DNA of 64,000 nt from Bog-473 sp963804055 (GCA_963804055.1 CAWDOU010000003.1:1-64000); one strand, 5' to 3'. Numbered from the stretch's first letter, positions 1 through 7,834 are shown. The notes: a model not told the origin generated them from the sequence alone. Translations and numbers: made by a program.

Positions 1-51
1 GGATTGGGTCCTCTGGCGTGTTGACAACCGAAGCCAAGGCAAGATTGTCCG

Positions 52-405
52 GTGTCGAGAGACGTGGCCGATTCTGCTGATCGAAGAGCAGCGGCGATAG
101 CCGCTTTGAGCCGTGCGGAGACCCAGCTGAGGAATGCTCAGGGCGACCAGGGGGCGAACGATCGAGGCTGGACAGATGGGTTCAGCAGCTTTTTGGCGGA
201 TGACCTCGCTCAATCTCGGGGGAGAATCGAAGAGGGTTGGACGCCTCCTCCCAGGTACAGCTTCAAATGGGTGCGTTTGCTCATGGATCAGATTACCCAG
301 CCGGACGAGCACGGCGACGCTTTGCACAGCGTGGTGAGTGTCGCCGCGGTCGACGGTGGAGACGTTCTCGCGTCAATCGAATGGGCCAACGGATTAGCCC
401 CCTAA
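52..405 (+). CDS. Hypothetical protein (117 aa)
   Basis: A GTG-started frame of 117 codons ends at a TAA. The product is hydrophilic with no signal peptide or membrane segment. It has an N-terminal Ala/Arg-rich helical part and a C-terminal part ending in a plausible folded stretch (VVSVAAVDGGDVLASIEW). I recognise no domain. It sits alone at the window edge and faces the convergent SnoaL-like gene. The upstream context is missing, so the true start could lie outside the window. Function unknown. Confidence 0.4.
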   Translation: MSRDVADSADRRAAAIAALSRAETQLRNAQGDQGANDRGWTDGFSSFLADDLAQSRGRIEEGWTPPPRYSFKWVRLLMDQITQPDEHGDALHSVVSVAAVDGGDVLASIEWANGLAP

Positions 406-467
406 ATAGGTGACCCCCCAAGGCCGGGACGGTGGAGCAGTTGGCCGTGAAGCGATAACGGATGGGT

Positions 468-848
468 TCAGTACCGTTCAACGAGGTGTGCGCGTTGTGC
501 GGGTAGCTCATAAGGGTCGGGCCAGAAGTCTGTGATGTGAACGATTTTGCCGTCGTCTTGAAGCTCGAAGAAGCACAGCCCCGGCTGCGTGCTGCCATCG
601 GCGTACGTGAACTCCGTCCAGCTGGCGGCGTGCAGCCCTTCGCCGACTACTTGGATGATGACCAGATGCCATTTACCCGGAAATCCCTCTGAGTTGAAGC
701 GAACGTAGTTGCCGCGTCCGCGGACTCTTTCGCGAGTCTGTGGTCCTTCGTAAACCACGTCGTCTGCAAGCAGGTCACCAAATGCGAGCCAGTCTCTGTC
801 GTTCGCTGCCGTCCAGTAGGCGGTCACGATCTCGGAAGCGGCGCTCAT
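468..848 (-). CDS. SnoaL-like / NTF2-fold protein
   Basis: The 126-residue product begins MSAASEIVTAYWTAAND and continues with the layout of SnoaL-like polyketide-cyclase/NTF2 proteins. There is an N-terminal helix, 'DWLAFGDLLADDVVYEG', a central strand 'GFPGKWHLVIIQVVGEG', and a C-terminal 'GLCFFELQDDGKIVHITDFWPDPYE'. Such small cone-shaped barrels act as hydrolases, isomerases or ligand binders; no substrate can be inferred. An in-frame upstream start at 914 has a GAGG-like sequence, but the extra 22 residues are Arg/Pro-rich and outside the fold, so I prefer 848. The same fold is fused to the neighbouring sigma factor, which may be coincidence. Confidence 0.65.
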   Translation of the reverse strand: MSAASEIVTAYWTAANDRDWLAFGDLLADDVVYEGPQTRERVRGRGNYVRFNSEGFPGKWHLVIIQVVGEGLHAASWTEFTYADGSTQPGLCFFELQDDGKIVHITDFWPDPYELPAQRAHLVERY

Positions 849-1042
849 TTGAGGAAGGCTAGATCCTGGTTGTCGCGTTCGCCCCCGTACACCGGTTCGG
901 AGGGAGGGGGTCATGCCTCACGGCCCGACGTAAAGCATGTCGACACGGCCCGACTCATGATGGTGTTGGTACGACCGTGATTCCGGCGTCTGGGACCTAC
1001 CGGAGTCACTCCGTCAAGCGGGTAACGGGTCTTGACACACAG

Positions 1043-1945
1043 TCATGGACCGTCTTCCGGGACTTCCTCACCAAGGACATCTGAAGCCACTCTGCGGATA
1101 CGTTCGGGATCCCCGATGATGTCGAGCTCGACGACCTGCTCATCCACGACCGTGAACGCTATGACGCCGTGCGGCTGCCCATCGAGCGTGATGACGACAC
1201 CAGCAGCACCGTTGATCAGTGCCGGACGGAGTACCGCCGCAGGATTGGCACCGAGGCGCGCCTGCCGGGCGACAGCCGCCGCACCGCGGACGACCACAGA
1301 CGCAGCAGGGCGGCTCGGTCCGAAGTCGGCCCGCAAGACGACGTCAGGGTGGAGCACGGCGACCAGGGCGTCGAAGTCACCACTGCGGGCTGCCGAGAAG
1401 AAGGCGTCGACGACCGTGCGTTGACGAGCGAGGTCGGAATCTGGGATTTCGGCACCTCTCACCCGACGCCGTGCCCTGCTCGCGAGTTGCCTGGCCGCAG
1501 TCGGGGTTCGATCGACCATGGGAGCGATCTGCTCGAATGGCAGTTCGAACATGTCGTGGAGAACGAAGGCCAGGCGCTCAGCCGGGGTCAGCGCGTCCAG
1601 TACCACCAGGAGAGCGAGGCCCACCGAGTCGGCAAGAAGTGCCTCGCCTTCAGGTCCGAGGTCTCCCTCTCGACTGATGACGGGATCAGGGAGATGCACC
1701 TCAAGGTCTTCCTCACGTCGGACCTTGCGTGTTCTGAGCATGTTCAGACAGACGCGGGCGACGATCGTGGTCAACCATCCACCGAAGTTCTCGATGTCGT
1801 CCGTCCCGGCCCGGCTGACTCGAACCCAGGCATCTTGGAGGGCGTCGTCGGCCTCGGCGAGCGAGCCCAGCATCCGGTAGGCGACGGATCGAAGATGCGT
1901 CCTCTGCTCTTCGAAGCGCTCTGCCAGCCTTTCGTTCTCGTCCAT
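1043..1945 (-). CDS. sigJ: ECF41 (SigJ-type) RNA polymerase sigma factor with fused C-terminal NTF2-like domain
   Basis: Residues about 10-80 form sigma region 2 (HLRSVAYRMLGSLAEADDA, then DAWVRVSR). Residues about 115-170 form region 4 (LTPAERLAFVLHDMFELPF, then ARQLASRARRRVR). About 120 further residues form a SnoaL/NTF2-like domain (TVVDAFFSAARSGDFDALVA, later DPERIRRV). This fusion defines the ECF41 family, where the C-terminal domain modulates sigma activity in place of a separate anti-sigma factor. The linker 'VHLPDPV' matches the conserved Trp/His-Leu-Pro-Asp/Glu-Pro motif. The ATG at 1945 has GAGGA just upstream; a GTG one codon earlier is the alternative. It lies 82 bases downstream of an AhpD-like gene on the same strand, the classic ECF41 partner, and they are probably cotranscribed. 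Confidence 0.9.
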   Translation of the reverse strand: MDENERLAERFEEQRTHLRSVAYRMLGSLAEADDALQDAWVRVSRAGTDDIENFGGWLTTIVARVCLNMLRTRKVRREEDLEVHLPDPVISREGDLGPEGEALLADSVGLALLVVLDALTPAERLAFVLHDMFELPFEQIAPMVDRTPTAARQLASRARRRVRGAEIPDSDLARQRTVVDAFFSAARSGDFDALVAVLHPDVVLRADFGPSRPAASVVVRGAAAVARQARLGANPAAVLRPALINGAAGVVITLDGQPHGVIAFTVVDEQVVELDIIGDPERIRRVASDVLGEEVPEDGP

Positions 1946-2027
1946 CACGCATCCTCGCCGAAAGGGATCATCACACTGACCCCACCGGGATCACCGATAA
2001 GACGACGAAGGGTGGGGGCGATGACCC

Positions 2028-2498
2028 TCAACCCCACTGACCAGGCGTGTAATCACCCGCGGGCTGGCGGGTGATGGCGTTGAGGCGGTTGTACAGGTTG
2101 ATGAGGGCGATGAGGCACACCAGAGCGCCGAGCTGGGCGTCGTCGAAATGCTTGGCCGCATTTGCCCAGACGTCGTCGTGGACACCGCCTCCATCGGCGA
2201 CCCGGGTGCCCTGCTCGGTGAGCTCGAGCGCCGCCCGCTCGGCTTCGGTGAAGACGGTCGCCTCTCGCCACGCTGCGACAAGGTTGATCCGCACCGTGCC
2301 TTCTCCGGCGTGCTCGGCATCCTTGGTGTGCATATCGAGGCAGACGCCACAGCCGTTGATCTGGCTGGCCCGGATCTTGACCAGCTCTTGAGTCGCCGCC
2401 GGCAACGTCGAAGCGGTGACGAGTGCCCCCGCCGCGTTGATCCTTTTGCTGAACTGTCCGGCAATTTCGTTGCTGTAGAAGTCAAGTCGAGCGTCCAT
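2028..2498 (-). CDS. Carboxymuconolactone decarboxylase / AhpD-family protein, ECF41 partner
   Basis: The 156-residue product starts MDARLDFYSNEIAGQFSKR and contains 'ELVKIRASQINGCGVCLDMH', the AhpD-like helix with a CxxC redox pair and a following His. Members reduce or rearrange small substrates, often as alkylhydroperoxidase-like enzymes. Genes of the carboxymuconolactone decarboxylase/oxidoreductase/epimerase group next to ECF41 sigma factors are usually the sigma target. The start is fixed by AAGGAG placed 7 bases before the ATG. A longer frame reaches back to 2705 but its extra residues are Arg/Pro-rich and overlap another gene. The sigma gene follows downstream on the same strand. Confidence 0.88.
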   Translation of the reverse strand: MDARLDFYSNEIAGQFSKRINAAGALVTASTLPAATQELVKIRASQINGCGVCLDMHTKDAEHAGEGTVRINLVAAWREATVFTEAERAALELTEQGTRVADGGGVHDDVWANAAKHFDDAQLGALVCLIALINLYNRLNAITRQPAGDYTPGQWG

Positions 2499-2533
2499 TC
2501 GGGTCTCCTTCGATCGTTGTTTCTCACGACTCT

Positions 2534-2560
2534 GACCCCGCAGGCGGGCGATATGTGACG
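2534..2560 (-). promoter_or_regulatory. Candidate ECF41-type promoter for the AhpD-like/sigJ unit
   Basis: On the minus strand CGTCACA (2560-2554) is followed after 16 bases by GGTC (2537-2534), 36 bases before the AhpD start. As I recall it, the ECF41 consensus is TGTCACA-N16-CGTC, so this matches 6/7 and 3/4 positions with the expected spacing. The position suits autoregulation by the downstream sigma factor. I judge this by eye only. Confidence 0.45.
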
Positions 2561-2632
2561 GGACCGGCCCCTCGTAGGCGATTCCACGAACTGTTCCGTC
2601 CGGAAGAGGTGTCCTCCCGCCGCCCTCCGGCC

Positions 2633-2797
2633 TCAGGCAACAGGTCCCGGCTGCTCGGGCGAATCGTGGTGCTCCGAAAGGATGTCGACGCACAAGCACA
2701 CGCACTCATCACAGATGTACACGTTGGGACCCGCGATGAGACGCGAGACTGCATCTGAGTCCTTGCCGCAGAAGGAGCACCTGGGCTTGGTCGCCAC
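2633..2797 (-). CDS. Small C4 zinc-finger protein (ClpX zinc-binding-domain-like, 54 aa)
   Basis: A GTG-started frame encodes 54 residues beginning VATKPRCSFCGKDSDAV and continuing 'RLIAGPNVYICDECVCLCVDI'. The arrangement CxxC-x17-CxxC with PRCSFCGK and VYICDECV is that of the N-terminal zinc-binding domain of ClpX, a dimerising, substrate-recognising module. Here there is no AAA+ part; the protein ends about 20 residues after the second Cys pair. It could be an orphan adaptor or a regulator that mimics the ClpX domain. The frame opens after a TAA just upstream of the GTG, so no longer start is possible. No strong ribosome-binding site is visible. Confidence 0.75.
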   Translation of the reverse strand: MATKPRCSFCGKDSDAVSRLIAGPNVYICDECVCLCVDILSEHHDSPEQPGPVA

Positions 2798-2958
2798 CGG
2801 TACGCAATCTTAGGGATCATCCGGTACTTGCGTGCCTACCCCAGCCCCAGCGGGACCAGGGGGGTCGCGATCGTTCCTCCAGGGATGATGCGTCTCCCAA
2901 CCGGGTATAGGCGTCAAGGTACCGAGCCATGCCCGCATCCGCCAAGGAGAGAGACACC

Positions 2959-3687
2959 GTGACGATCGTTCGCAACGAAGACGGCACCCTGGTCGTTCCC
3001 GTGCGCCGAGAACGGCGCCACGATGAGCACGAGGAAGCAGACGATGCGACGACAGAAGCGACGTCGGATGCCACTCGGGTGCTGCACCCCGGAGAGGGTG
3101 GCTATGACGAGGCTCTGGTCGAGTGGGACCTCCAGCAGAACCCCGACCGAGAGCCAGCGGTGTCCACCCCGAGCGGACGCCAGGAGGCCATGGCTCTCGT
3201 CTACGCGGTAGCCGAGTCACCGAAGCACGACGTGAGCGCCGCCATCGAGCAGATCGACGATCCCGAAGCGAGCGGCGAGGCCCTGCGCCACGTCCTGGTC
3301 GGCGGCGTCCACTCCGTCGAGGACTTCGCCGTCGAGATCTCCGAGGTGGAAGGTGGCGAGCCGCTGCCCGCGCACAAGGCCACGAAGATCATCGGAGGTG
3401 CTTACCGAGCTGGATTCTTGACTGATCTGTCTGGACAGGGCGGATTGGTATTGCTCCTTCCGGGTGTCGACCCACGGGCAGGCGACCGACCGCTGGTCAG
3501 CTGCATGCTCCGACTACACGACCTGTCCCCGCCTATCCTCGTCAACGTTCCTGTGGGCCTTCGGTTGCGTCAGGGCCGGCGGACTCCGCGGGACGAGTGG
3601 GTGATGCGGAAGGGGATCGGCGTATGGAGAAGATGTTTCGAGCCGTCTTGCGGAAGAGCCCGGACAAGGGCGGCTGGACCTATGTGA
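2959..3687 (+). CDS. Hypothetical protein (242 aa)
   Basis: I chose the GTG at 2959 because AAGGAGA precedes it; an ATG at 2929 in the same frame is the alternative. The N-terminal third is very acidic and hydrophilic (HDEHEEADDATTEATSDATR). The middle (HDVSAAIEQIDDPEASGEAL, then AHKATKIIGGAYRAGFLTDL) looks like a small helical domain. The last 60 or so residues are Arg-rich and poorly protein-like, and the final 64 bases overlap the next gene in another frame. The C-terminus may therefore be displaced by a mutation or sequence error. No family recognised. Confidence 0.5.
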   Translation: MTIVRNEDGTLVVPVRRERRHDEHEEADDATTEATSDATRVLHPGEGGYDEALVEWDLQQNPDREPAVSTPSGRQEAMALVYAVAESPKHDVSAAIEQIDDPEASGEALRHVLVGGVHSVEDFAVEISEVEGGEPLPAHKATKIIGGAYRAGFLTDLSGQGGLVLLLPGVDPRAGDRPLVSCMLRLHDLSPPILVNVPVGLRLRQGRRTPRDEWVMRKGIGVWRRCFEPSCGRARTRAAGPM

Positions 3688-3893
3688 TCATGGAGGGATC
3701 GGCTGAGTACTTCGGGACGAAAGGCCTCGTGAAGGTACGGGGAACAATGGACGGCGAACCATTTCAGAGTTCCTTCATGGCCCTCGGGGACGGGACGCAC
3801 AAGTTGCCGGTCAGGACCGATATCCGGAAACGGATCGGCAAGGACGTGGGCGACACGATCACGGTCCGCATCACCGAGCGACTGTCGACCTGA
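3624..3893 (+). CDS. DUF1905 domain protein
   Basis: The 89-residue product MEKMFRAVLRKSPDKGGWTY matches DUF1905. This is a small beta-barrel-like domain of about 80-100 residues with the features 'GWTYVIM', 'GLVKVRGTMDGEPF' and a C-terminal 'RKRIGKDVGDTITVRI'. The function of the family is unknown. AAGGGG lies 8 bases before the ATG, which decides this start over the in-frame ATG at 3597. The gene begins inside the end of the preceding hypothetical gene. Confidence 0.75.
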   Translation: MEKMFRAVLRKSPDKGGWTYVIMEGSAEYFGTKGLVKVRGTMDGEPFQSSFMALGDGTHKLPVRTDIRKRIGKDVGDTITVRITERLST

Positions 3894-3909
3894 CCACCCC
3901 CGGGGTGGT
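3893..3909. terminator. Inverted repeat just after the DUF1905 stop codon
   Basis: ACCACCCC and GGGGTGGT form an 8-bp perfect GC-rich stem with a one-base centre, starting at the last base of the stop codon. No T-run follows, so intrinsic termination is uncertain. Confidence 0.3.
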
Positions 3910-3985
3910 GCGGGTGGGTCAGAGGGACGTGCGAAAGAGCAGGAGCGCCGTTTCGGGGCTCTCTGTGCGCTAGGAAGGAGCCTTG

Positions 3986-4912
3986 GTGCCGGCGATCGAG
4001 GTTCCCGACCTGGTTCGCCAAAGGGCCATGGCCCAGGGGACTGCCGGGCGGCGGTGGCTCGATGACCTGCCCCGTCTGATCGACACGCTGGCCGAGCGGT
4101 GGGGTCTCGAGATCGGGAGCTCGTTCCGAGGCGGGACGGCAGCGTTCGTGGTTGCGACAACTGACGAATCGAGTCGGGAGTGCGTCCTCAAGGTCGCGAT
4201 GCCACCCGAGATAGATCCGATCGAGTCGTTCAGGCGAAGCGTGCTGGTGCACCAGCTCGCGGCCGGTCGAGGTTGTGTTGCACTTCTCCGCCACGACGAG
4301 TCGATACCCGCCATGCTCCTCGAGCGCCTCGGACCGAACCTCGACGATCTGGGGATGGAGGTTCCGAAGATTCTCGAGGCGGTCACAGCGACACTCCGCT
4401 CGTTCTGGCGCCCGGTGGATCGTGACTGCGGCTTGCCGCCCGCGACCGAGAAGGCGGCCTGGCTGGCTGAGCACATCCGGACAGCATGGGAGGACCTTGA
4501 CCACCCCTGCGGGCGAGACGTCGTCGACCGCGCCGTTGCATATTGCGACGAGCGGGCTGCCGCCTTCGATCTCTCGCAGGCGGTACTCGTTCACGGAGAC
4601 GCCCATGGCTGGAACACGCTCGACGCGGGCATGGGCACGTTCAAGTTCGTGGATCCGGAAGGATTGCTGTCCGAGCGGGCGCATGACCTCGCCGTTCCCA
4701 TGCGCGAGTACAACCGGCCTCTCCTTGTCGGCGATACCGCTCGCCTGGTCCACGAACGGGCGGAGTTGCTGGCCTCGTGGTGCGGGCTCGACCCAGATCC
4801 CGTCTGGCAGTGGGGATTCATCGAGCGTGTCTCGACGGGCCTTGCCAACCTGCGTGACTTCCACGGTGATGAGGGGATGGACTTCCTCGAAGTTGCCGCC
4901 CGCTGTCTCTGA
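3986..4912 (+). CDS. Aminoglycoside/hydroxyurea-type antibiotic kinase (APH(6)/StrB-like)
   Basis: The 308-residue product has the protein-kinase-like fold of small-molecule phosphotransferases. 'LVHGDAHGWNTL' (about residues 206-217) is the HGDxHxxN catalytic loop and 'FKFVDPEGLLSERAHDLAV' is the metal-binding segment. The N-terminal lobe has 'SFRGGTAAFVVATTDE' and 'ECVLKVAMP' with the ATP-contacting Lys. The sequence style fits the aminoglycoside/hydroxyurea resistance kinase family (phosphorylation of streptomycin-like drugs), but the true substrate cannot be read from sequence. The strong GGAAGGAG is 5 bases from the GTG at 3986; a TTG one codon earlier is too close to it. Confidence 0.8.
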   Translation: MPAIEVPDLVRQRAMAQGTAGRRWLDDLPRLIDTLAERWGLEIGSSFRGGTAAFVVATTDESSRECVLKVAMPPEIDPIESFRRSVLVHQLAAGRGCVALLRHDESIPAMLLERLGPNLDDLGMEVPKILEAVTATLRSFWRPVDRDCGLPPATEKAAWLAEHIRTAWEDLDHPCGRDVVDRAVAYCDERAAAFDLSQAVLVHGDAHGWNTLDAGMGTFKFVDPEGLLSERAHDLAVPMREYNRPLLVGDTARLVHERAELLASWCGLDPDPVWQWGFIERVSTGLANLRDFHGDEGMDFLEVAARCL

Positions 4913-4979
4913 GCCGCTGCGGCGACACCATTGCCCAGCGCGTCCCCGAAGCCGGTTCGTCACAACCCGGCGAGGACCG

Positions 4980-5216
4980 TCAGTCGGGCCACCACTCCAG
5001 TGGAGCAACAAGACCGTTGGTGACCTTCATCCAGAGCTCGGTCCGATGGTCCTTGCAGGTCCAAAGGGGGCCGACCCTGCCCTCCCCGTCGATCCCTGTT
5101 GCGCCGTGCACGCGGGTGAGTGCCCGGCCGCACCCGTCCTTCGAACACGTCCCGATCCCCTCGGTCATGTCGCCCAGTACCCGCTCCCGCTTCAATGCCA
5201 TTCCCCAACCCCGCAC
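4980..5216 (-). CDS. Small hypothetical protein with paired Cys
   Basis: The 78-residue product contains 'GTCSKDGCGRALTRVHG' and 'LWTCKDHRTELW'. Three Cys and a His are spaced as in a small zinc-binding fold. An in-frame ATG at 5201 is an alternative start. It is convergent with the kinase gene. No family recognised; the Cys/His spacing is the main reason to think it is real. Confidence 0.45.
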   Translation of the reverse strand: MRGWGMALKRERVLGDMTEGIGTCSKDGCGRALTRVHGATGIDGEGRVGPLWTCKDHRTELWMKVTNGLVAPLEWWPD

Positions 5217-5350
5217 TCGTCGGATCCGAAAATTACAGGGATTTCTGGGGCGCCGTTCGGGACCTCGTCGTGGTCACGACTCCGTCACCCTGTCGTCGCG
5301 CTCGGACCATGGAGGTCGCAGAGCGGCCGCGAGCCGATGCCGCCGGCGCC

Positions 5351-5372
5351 GGCCCCTGGAAGGGGGCCTTTT
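5351..5372 (+). terminator. Terminator-like hairpin
   Basis: GGCCCC (5351-5356) pairs with GGGGCC (5363-5368) across a six-base loop and is followed by TTTT. No obvious plus-strand gene ends just upstream, so what it would terminate is unclear. Confidence 0.35.
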
Positions 5373-5630
5373 ACCGACCGTTCGGCCGCGATCGGTCCTG
5401 GTGGGTCAAGCCGGTAGATTTGGGCCACCGGGTCACGTACAACCGCTCCACGTCAGTCACGAGTCGTGGCGGAACGTGGCCCGGAACTGATTCGGGCGGC
5501 CATTCGGCCACGGCAGTTCCTCTCCTCCCTCCGTTCTGGATCTGTCGGCGATCGACGGGCAGGCGCAGGAGCGGCCGAGCCCACCACCACCGAGCATTTG
5601 GTGCGCCGAGGAGAAGGGACGCCACAGACC

Positions 5631-5636
5631 TATCCT
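5631..5636 (+). promoter_or_regulatory. -10 element, leaderless start of membrane protein gene
   Basis: TATCCT lies 8 bases before the GTG at 5645, and no ribosome-binding site is seen. Confidence 0.45.
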
Positions 5637-5644
5637 GGGACACC

Positions 5645-6049
5645 GTGCGGGCGCCGCAGTCTCCAGGATGGGCGGACATCGTCGGTTCAGCCTGCCTGGT
5701 CCTTGCCGTCTCCGTGCCTACCATGATCGTCGAAGAGGACTGGCACGGCCGTCCGATGATCGATCAGCCCACGCATCTCTGGATCTTGGCGGCCTGTCTC
5801 GTCGCAGCATCCTTCTTCGCCGGAGGCGCCATCGTCGCCTTTCGTCGGCCGTCCGCTCCGACCAGATACGCCGCTGCGACCGGGGCACTGGCGGTGCTGG
5901 TGCTGTTGATCGGCGCCTTGTACCGCAGGCTTGCCATGGTCCATGAACAGGTCCCGATCGACGTCCAGCACCTCTGGCTCCTGGGTGTCATCGCTGCCGT
6001 GGCCCTCAGTCTCGCTGGGTCCCTCCTCGGAAGACTTCTCACTCGCTGA
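5645..6049 (+). CDS. Small polytopic membrane protein
   Basis: From the GTG at 5645 the product is 134 residues with four hydrophobic segments: 'DIVGSACLVLAVSVPTMIV', 'LWILAACLVAASFFAGGAI', 'AAATGALAVLVLLIGALY' and 'LWLLGVIAAVALSLAGSLL'. Short charged loops connect them, so it is an integral membrane protein of four helices. The open frame extends far upstream, but that part is Arg/Pro-rich and not protein-like. No family recognised. Confidence 0.6.
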   Translation: MRAPQSPGWADIVGSACLVLAVSVPTMIVEEDWHGRPMIDQPTHLWILAACLVAASFFAGGAIVAFRRPSAPTRYAAATGALAVLVLLIGALYRRLAMVHEQVPIDVQHLWLLGVIAAVALSLAGSLLGRLLTR

Positions 6050-6413
6050 GTCCGACCCGACTGGACCACTCGGTCGCTCCGTCGAAGAACCTGATCCGGA
6101 TCCAGGTCCGACTCCACCCGCGCCCGAATGCGCCCGCTCGACCGGACGTTTTCGCCAACAGTCCGAGAGCGGCCGGAGAATTCGGACAACATCGGCACAA
6201 CCTCGGAGCCAAACGGGCGTTGGGCGCACAAACCCAGTTCACGTCTCGATGTTCGGCCTCGGGGCCGCCTCCCATCAGCCCGAGCTTTGGAACCTGGTGA
6301 ACGGGCGGATCGTCATCGACATCTCGGCGATCGGTGATGCCGTCAAGATCCGCCTCGAGGGCGACGGGGAGGTCGATCTCCTGACGAGTGCGCTGCGACC
6401 GCAGGGGTCGGGC
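6050..6413. other. Intergenic stretch with an orphan protein-like fragment
   Basis: No complete gene. From an ATG at 6249 (+) about 50 codons read as a sensible peptide (HQPELWNLVNGRIVIDISAI, then GDAVKIRLEGDGEVDLLTSA). After that the frame runs antisense through the convergent esterase gene and loses protein character. It may be the remnant of a small gene truncated by the esterase. Confidence 0.25.
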
Positions 6414-7517
6414 CTACTTCGGGTTCGAGGGCAGGGAGTACCTCTCGAAGAACTGCCACATCGTCTCGTCGGCGTTGACGAGGATGATGCCCCGGCCGAC
6501 ACCGGCCAGGATCCAATCCTTCTTCGGGCCCATGTTGAGCGGGCTGCCGGGCCATACGTGACCGGACCCCGTGAAGCGCCAGAGGGCGACTTCCGAGCCC
6601 GATCGGCAGTGCGTGTAGGTGATGAGGGTCGCCGTTTCCCCCGCCGAGATCGAACCGGCGGCGCCGATAATGGGGGTCCCCGTGACGGGCTTCGTCCTGC
6701 ATCCGTCCGCCTTGACCCATTGGTCGATCCCCTGCATCACGGAAAGGCGAAGCGACGGGTTCTTGTTCGGAGTCCCGTCGAACGTGGCGATCGGGTCGTT
6801 GACGCTGTGGAACTCCATGGTGGGAACGGCTCGGGAGGGGTGGATGTCCGGGATCTCCACCTGCCCCGAGACGGACGAGATGGCGGCAACGTGGCCAGAC
6901 GCCTCCGCGGCCATGGCGTACGCCATCATTCCGCCGTTGGAGATGCCGGTCATGTAGACGCGTCTCAGATCGACCGGGGTCTTGGCGGCGATGTCCGCTA
7001 TGACCTTGAGCAGGAATCCGACGTCGTTGATGTGCTTCGTGACCGGGAGCCCGCAGCATTGGCCCGCGTTCCAGCCGTACTGCGCGTTCTTGGCCACAGG
7101 ATCGGGCGTGAGCACCTTGGCGATGCGAGTCCCGTCCGGGTACGCCACGAGGTAGCCGTTCAAGTCGGCGTTGGGATCCATGTCGGAGGTGATCTCTTCG
7201 AGCTGGGCGTTCTGGGTGGCACCGTGAAGATTGAGGACCAGGGGCAGCGGCTTCCCGGACGCCGCGGCGGGGGGCACGTGGAGCCGGTAATCACGCTGGA
7301 GGCCGTCGAATGTGAGGGTGAAGACGTAGGAACCGCTCTCTGACGACAGGACCGGATGTCCCGCGGTCGTCGTCGAGGTCGCGGCCGACGCGGACCCGGC
7401 ACCCGAGAGGACCGCGACCGCCAGGAGCGCCGCGCATGCAGTCGCGACACACGGGAAGACGGATCGGGGAGCCGTGGCGCGGCGACATCTCCGAGCGTGC
7501 ATGCACCAGCATCGCAT
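6414..7517 (-). CDS. Secreted PHB-depolymerase-family esterase
   Basis: The 367-residue product has an N-terminal Arg-rich head and a hydrophobic signal segment (VATACAALLAVAVLSGAGSA). It then has an alpha/beta-hydrolase of the esterase_phd type. 'LPLVLNLHGATQNAQ' carries the oxyanion region, 'VYMTGISNGGMMAYAMA' holds the GxSxG nucleophile Ser, and 'GSGHVWPG' carries the catalytic His. 'NAGQCCGLPV' and 'DDVGFL'-like 'NDVGFLLKVIADI' are typical of LpqC/feruloyl-esterase-like members. It probably acts outside the membrane on polyester or acylated carbohydrate. An in-frame ATG at 7502 is an alternative start. WhiB lies 92 bases upstream on the same strand. Confidence 0.85.
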   Translation of the reverse strand: MRCWCMHARRCRRATAPRSVFPCVATACAALLAVAVLSGAGSASAATSTTTAGHPVLSSESGSYVFTLTFDGLQRDYRLHVPPAAASGKPLPLVLNLHGATQNAQLEEITSDMDPNADLNGYLVAYPDGTRIAKVLTPDPVAKNAQYGWNAGQCCGLPVTKHINDVGFLLKVIADIAAKTPVDLRRVYMTGISNGGMMAYAMAAEASGHVAAISSVSGQVEIPDIHPSRAVPTMEFHSVNDPIATFDGTPNKNPSLRLSVMQGIDQWVKADGCRTKPVTGTPIIGAAGSISAGETATLITYTHCRSGSEVALWRFTGSGHVWPGSPLNMGPKKDWILAGVGRGIILVNADETMWQFFERYSLPSNPK

Positions 7518-7609
7518 GGCATGTGACGCGAGGCCTGGACCCGGTCACGTCGGGGGCGCAGCCGACCTTGTCCTCGTGTCGCCCGGCCGATTGAAGACGG
7601 GAGAATGCG

Positions 7610-7834
7610 TCAGGCCACCCGGCGCCGCCGGATCAGGCGCCGCTCGGTGTCGGTCGTTCCGCCCCAGAGCCCAGTCAGTGACTCGTCGGCCAGGGCGAAC
7701 TCGAGACACTCCCGGCGCACTGGACACGATTCGCACAGCTCTCGAATGGCCCCGTAGTCGGACTTCGGACCCCGCACGAACGCAGCGGGCCCCTGCCCCC
7801 GGCACGCCGCCTTCTGATGCCACTCAGACAGCAT
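7610..7834 (-). CDS. WhiB-family iron-sulfur transcriptional regulator
   Basis: The 74-residue product MLSEWHQKAACRGQGP has the four conserved Cys of Wbl proteins: one in AACRG, two in 'LCESCPVRRECLEF' spaced CxxC, and a third after five residues. It also has the 'GLWGGTTDTERR' turn and a basic C-terminal tail RRLIRRRR. The Cys bind a 4Fe-4S cluster that contacts the primary sigma factor. GGGAGGAA lies directly upstream of the ATG at 7834; the in-frame TTG at 7849 contains that site and is rejected. It is likely redox-responsive. The gene is divergent from the CAP-domain protein. Confidence 0.93.
   Translation of the reverse strand: MLSEWHQKAACRGQGPAAFVRGPKSDYGAIRELCESCPVRRECLEFALADESLTGLWGGTTDTERRLIRRRRVA

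Larger units (their letters stand above)
5217..5644. other. Non-coding stretch with one hairpin and one promoter element
   Basis: No convincing gene in either direction: long open frames here are Arg/Pro-rich and lack start signals. It holds the hairpin at 5351-5372 and the TATCCT hexamer at 5631-5636 described separately. Confidence 0.5.

Noticed and set aside
2524..2820. Minus-strand frame of 98 codons over the zinc-finger gene
   Set aside because: A different frame from the Cys-rich protein at 2633-2797; its translation has no conserved features.
5120..5644. N-terminal extension of the small membrane protein
   Set aside because: The residues are Arg/Ser/Pro-rich and unlike a signal or domain. 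The GTG at 5645 follows a promoter element.
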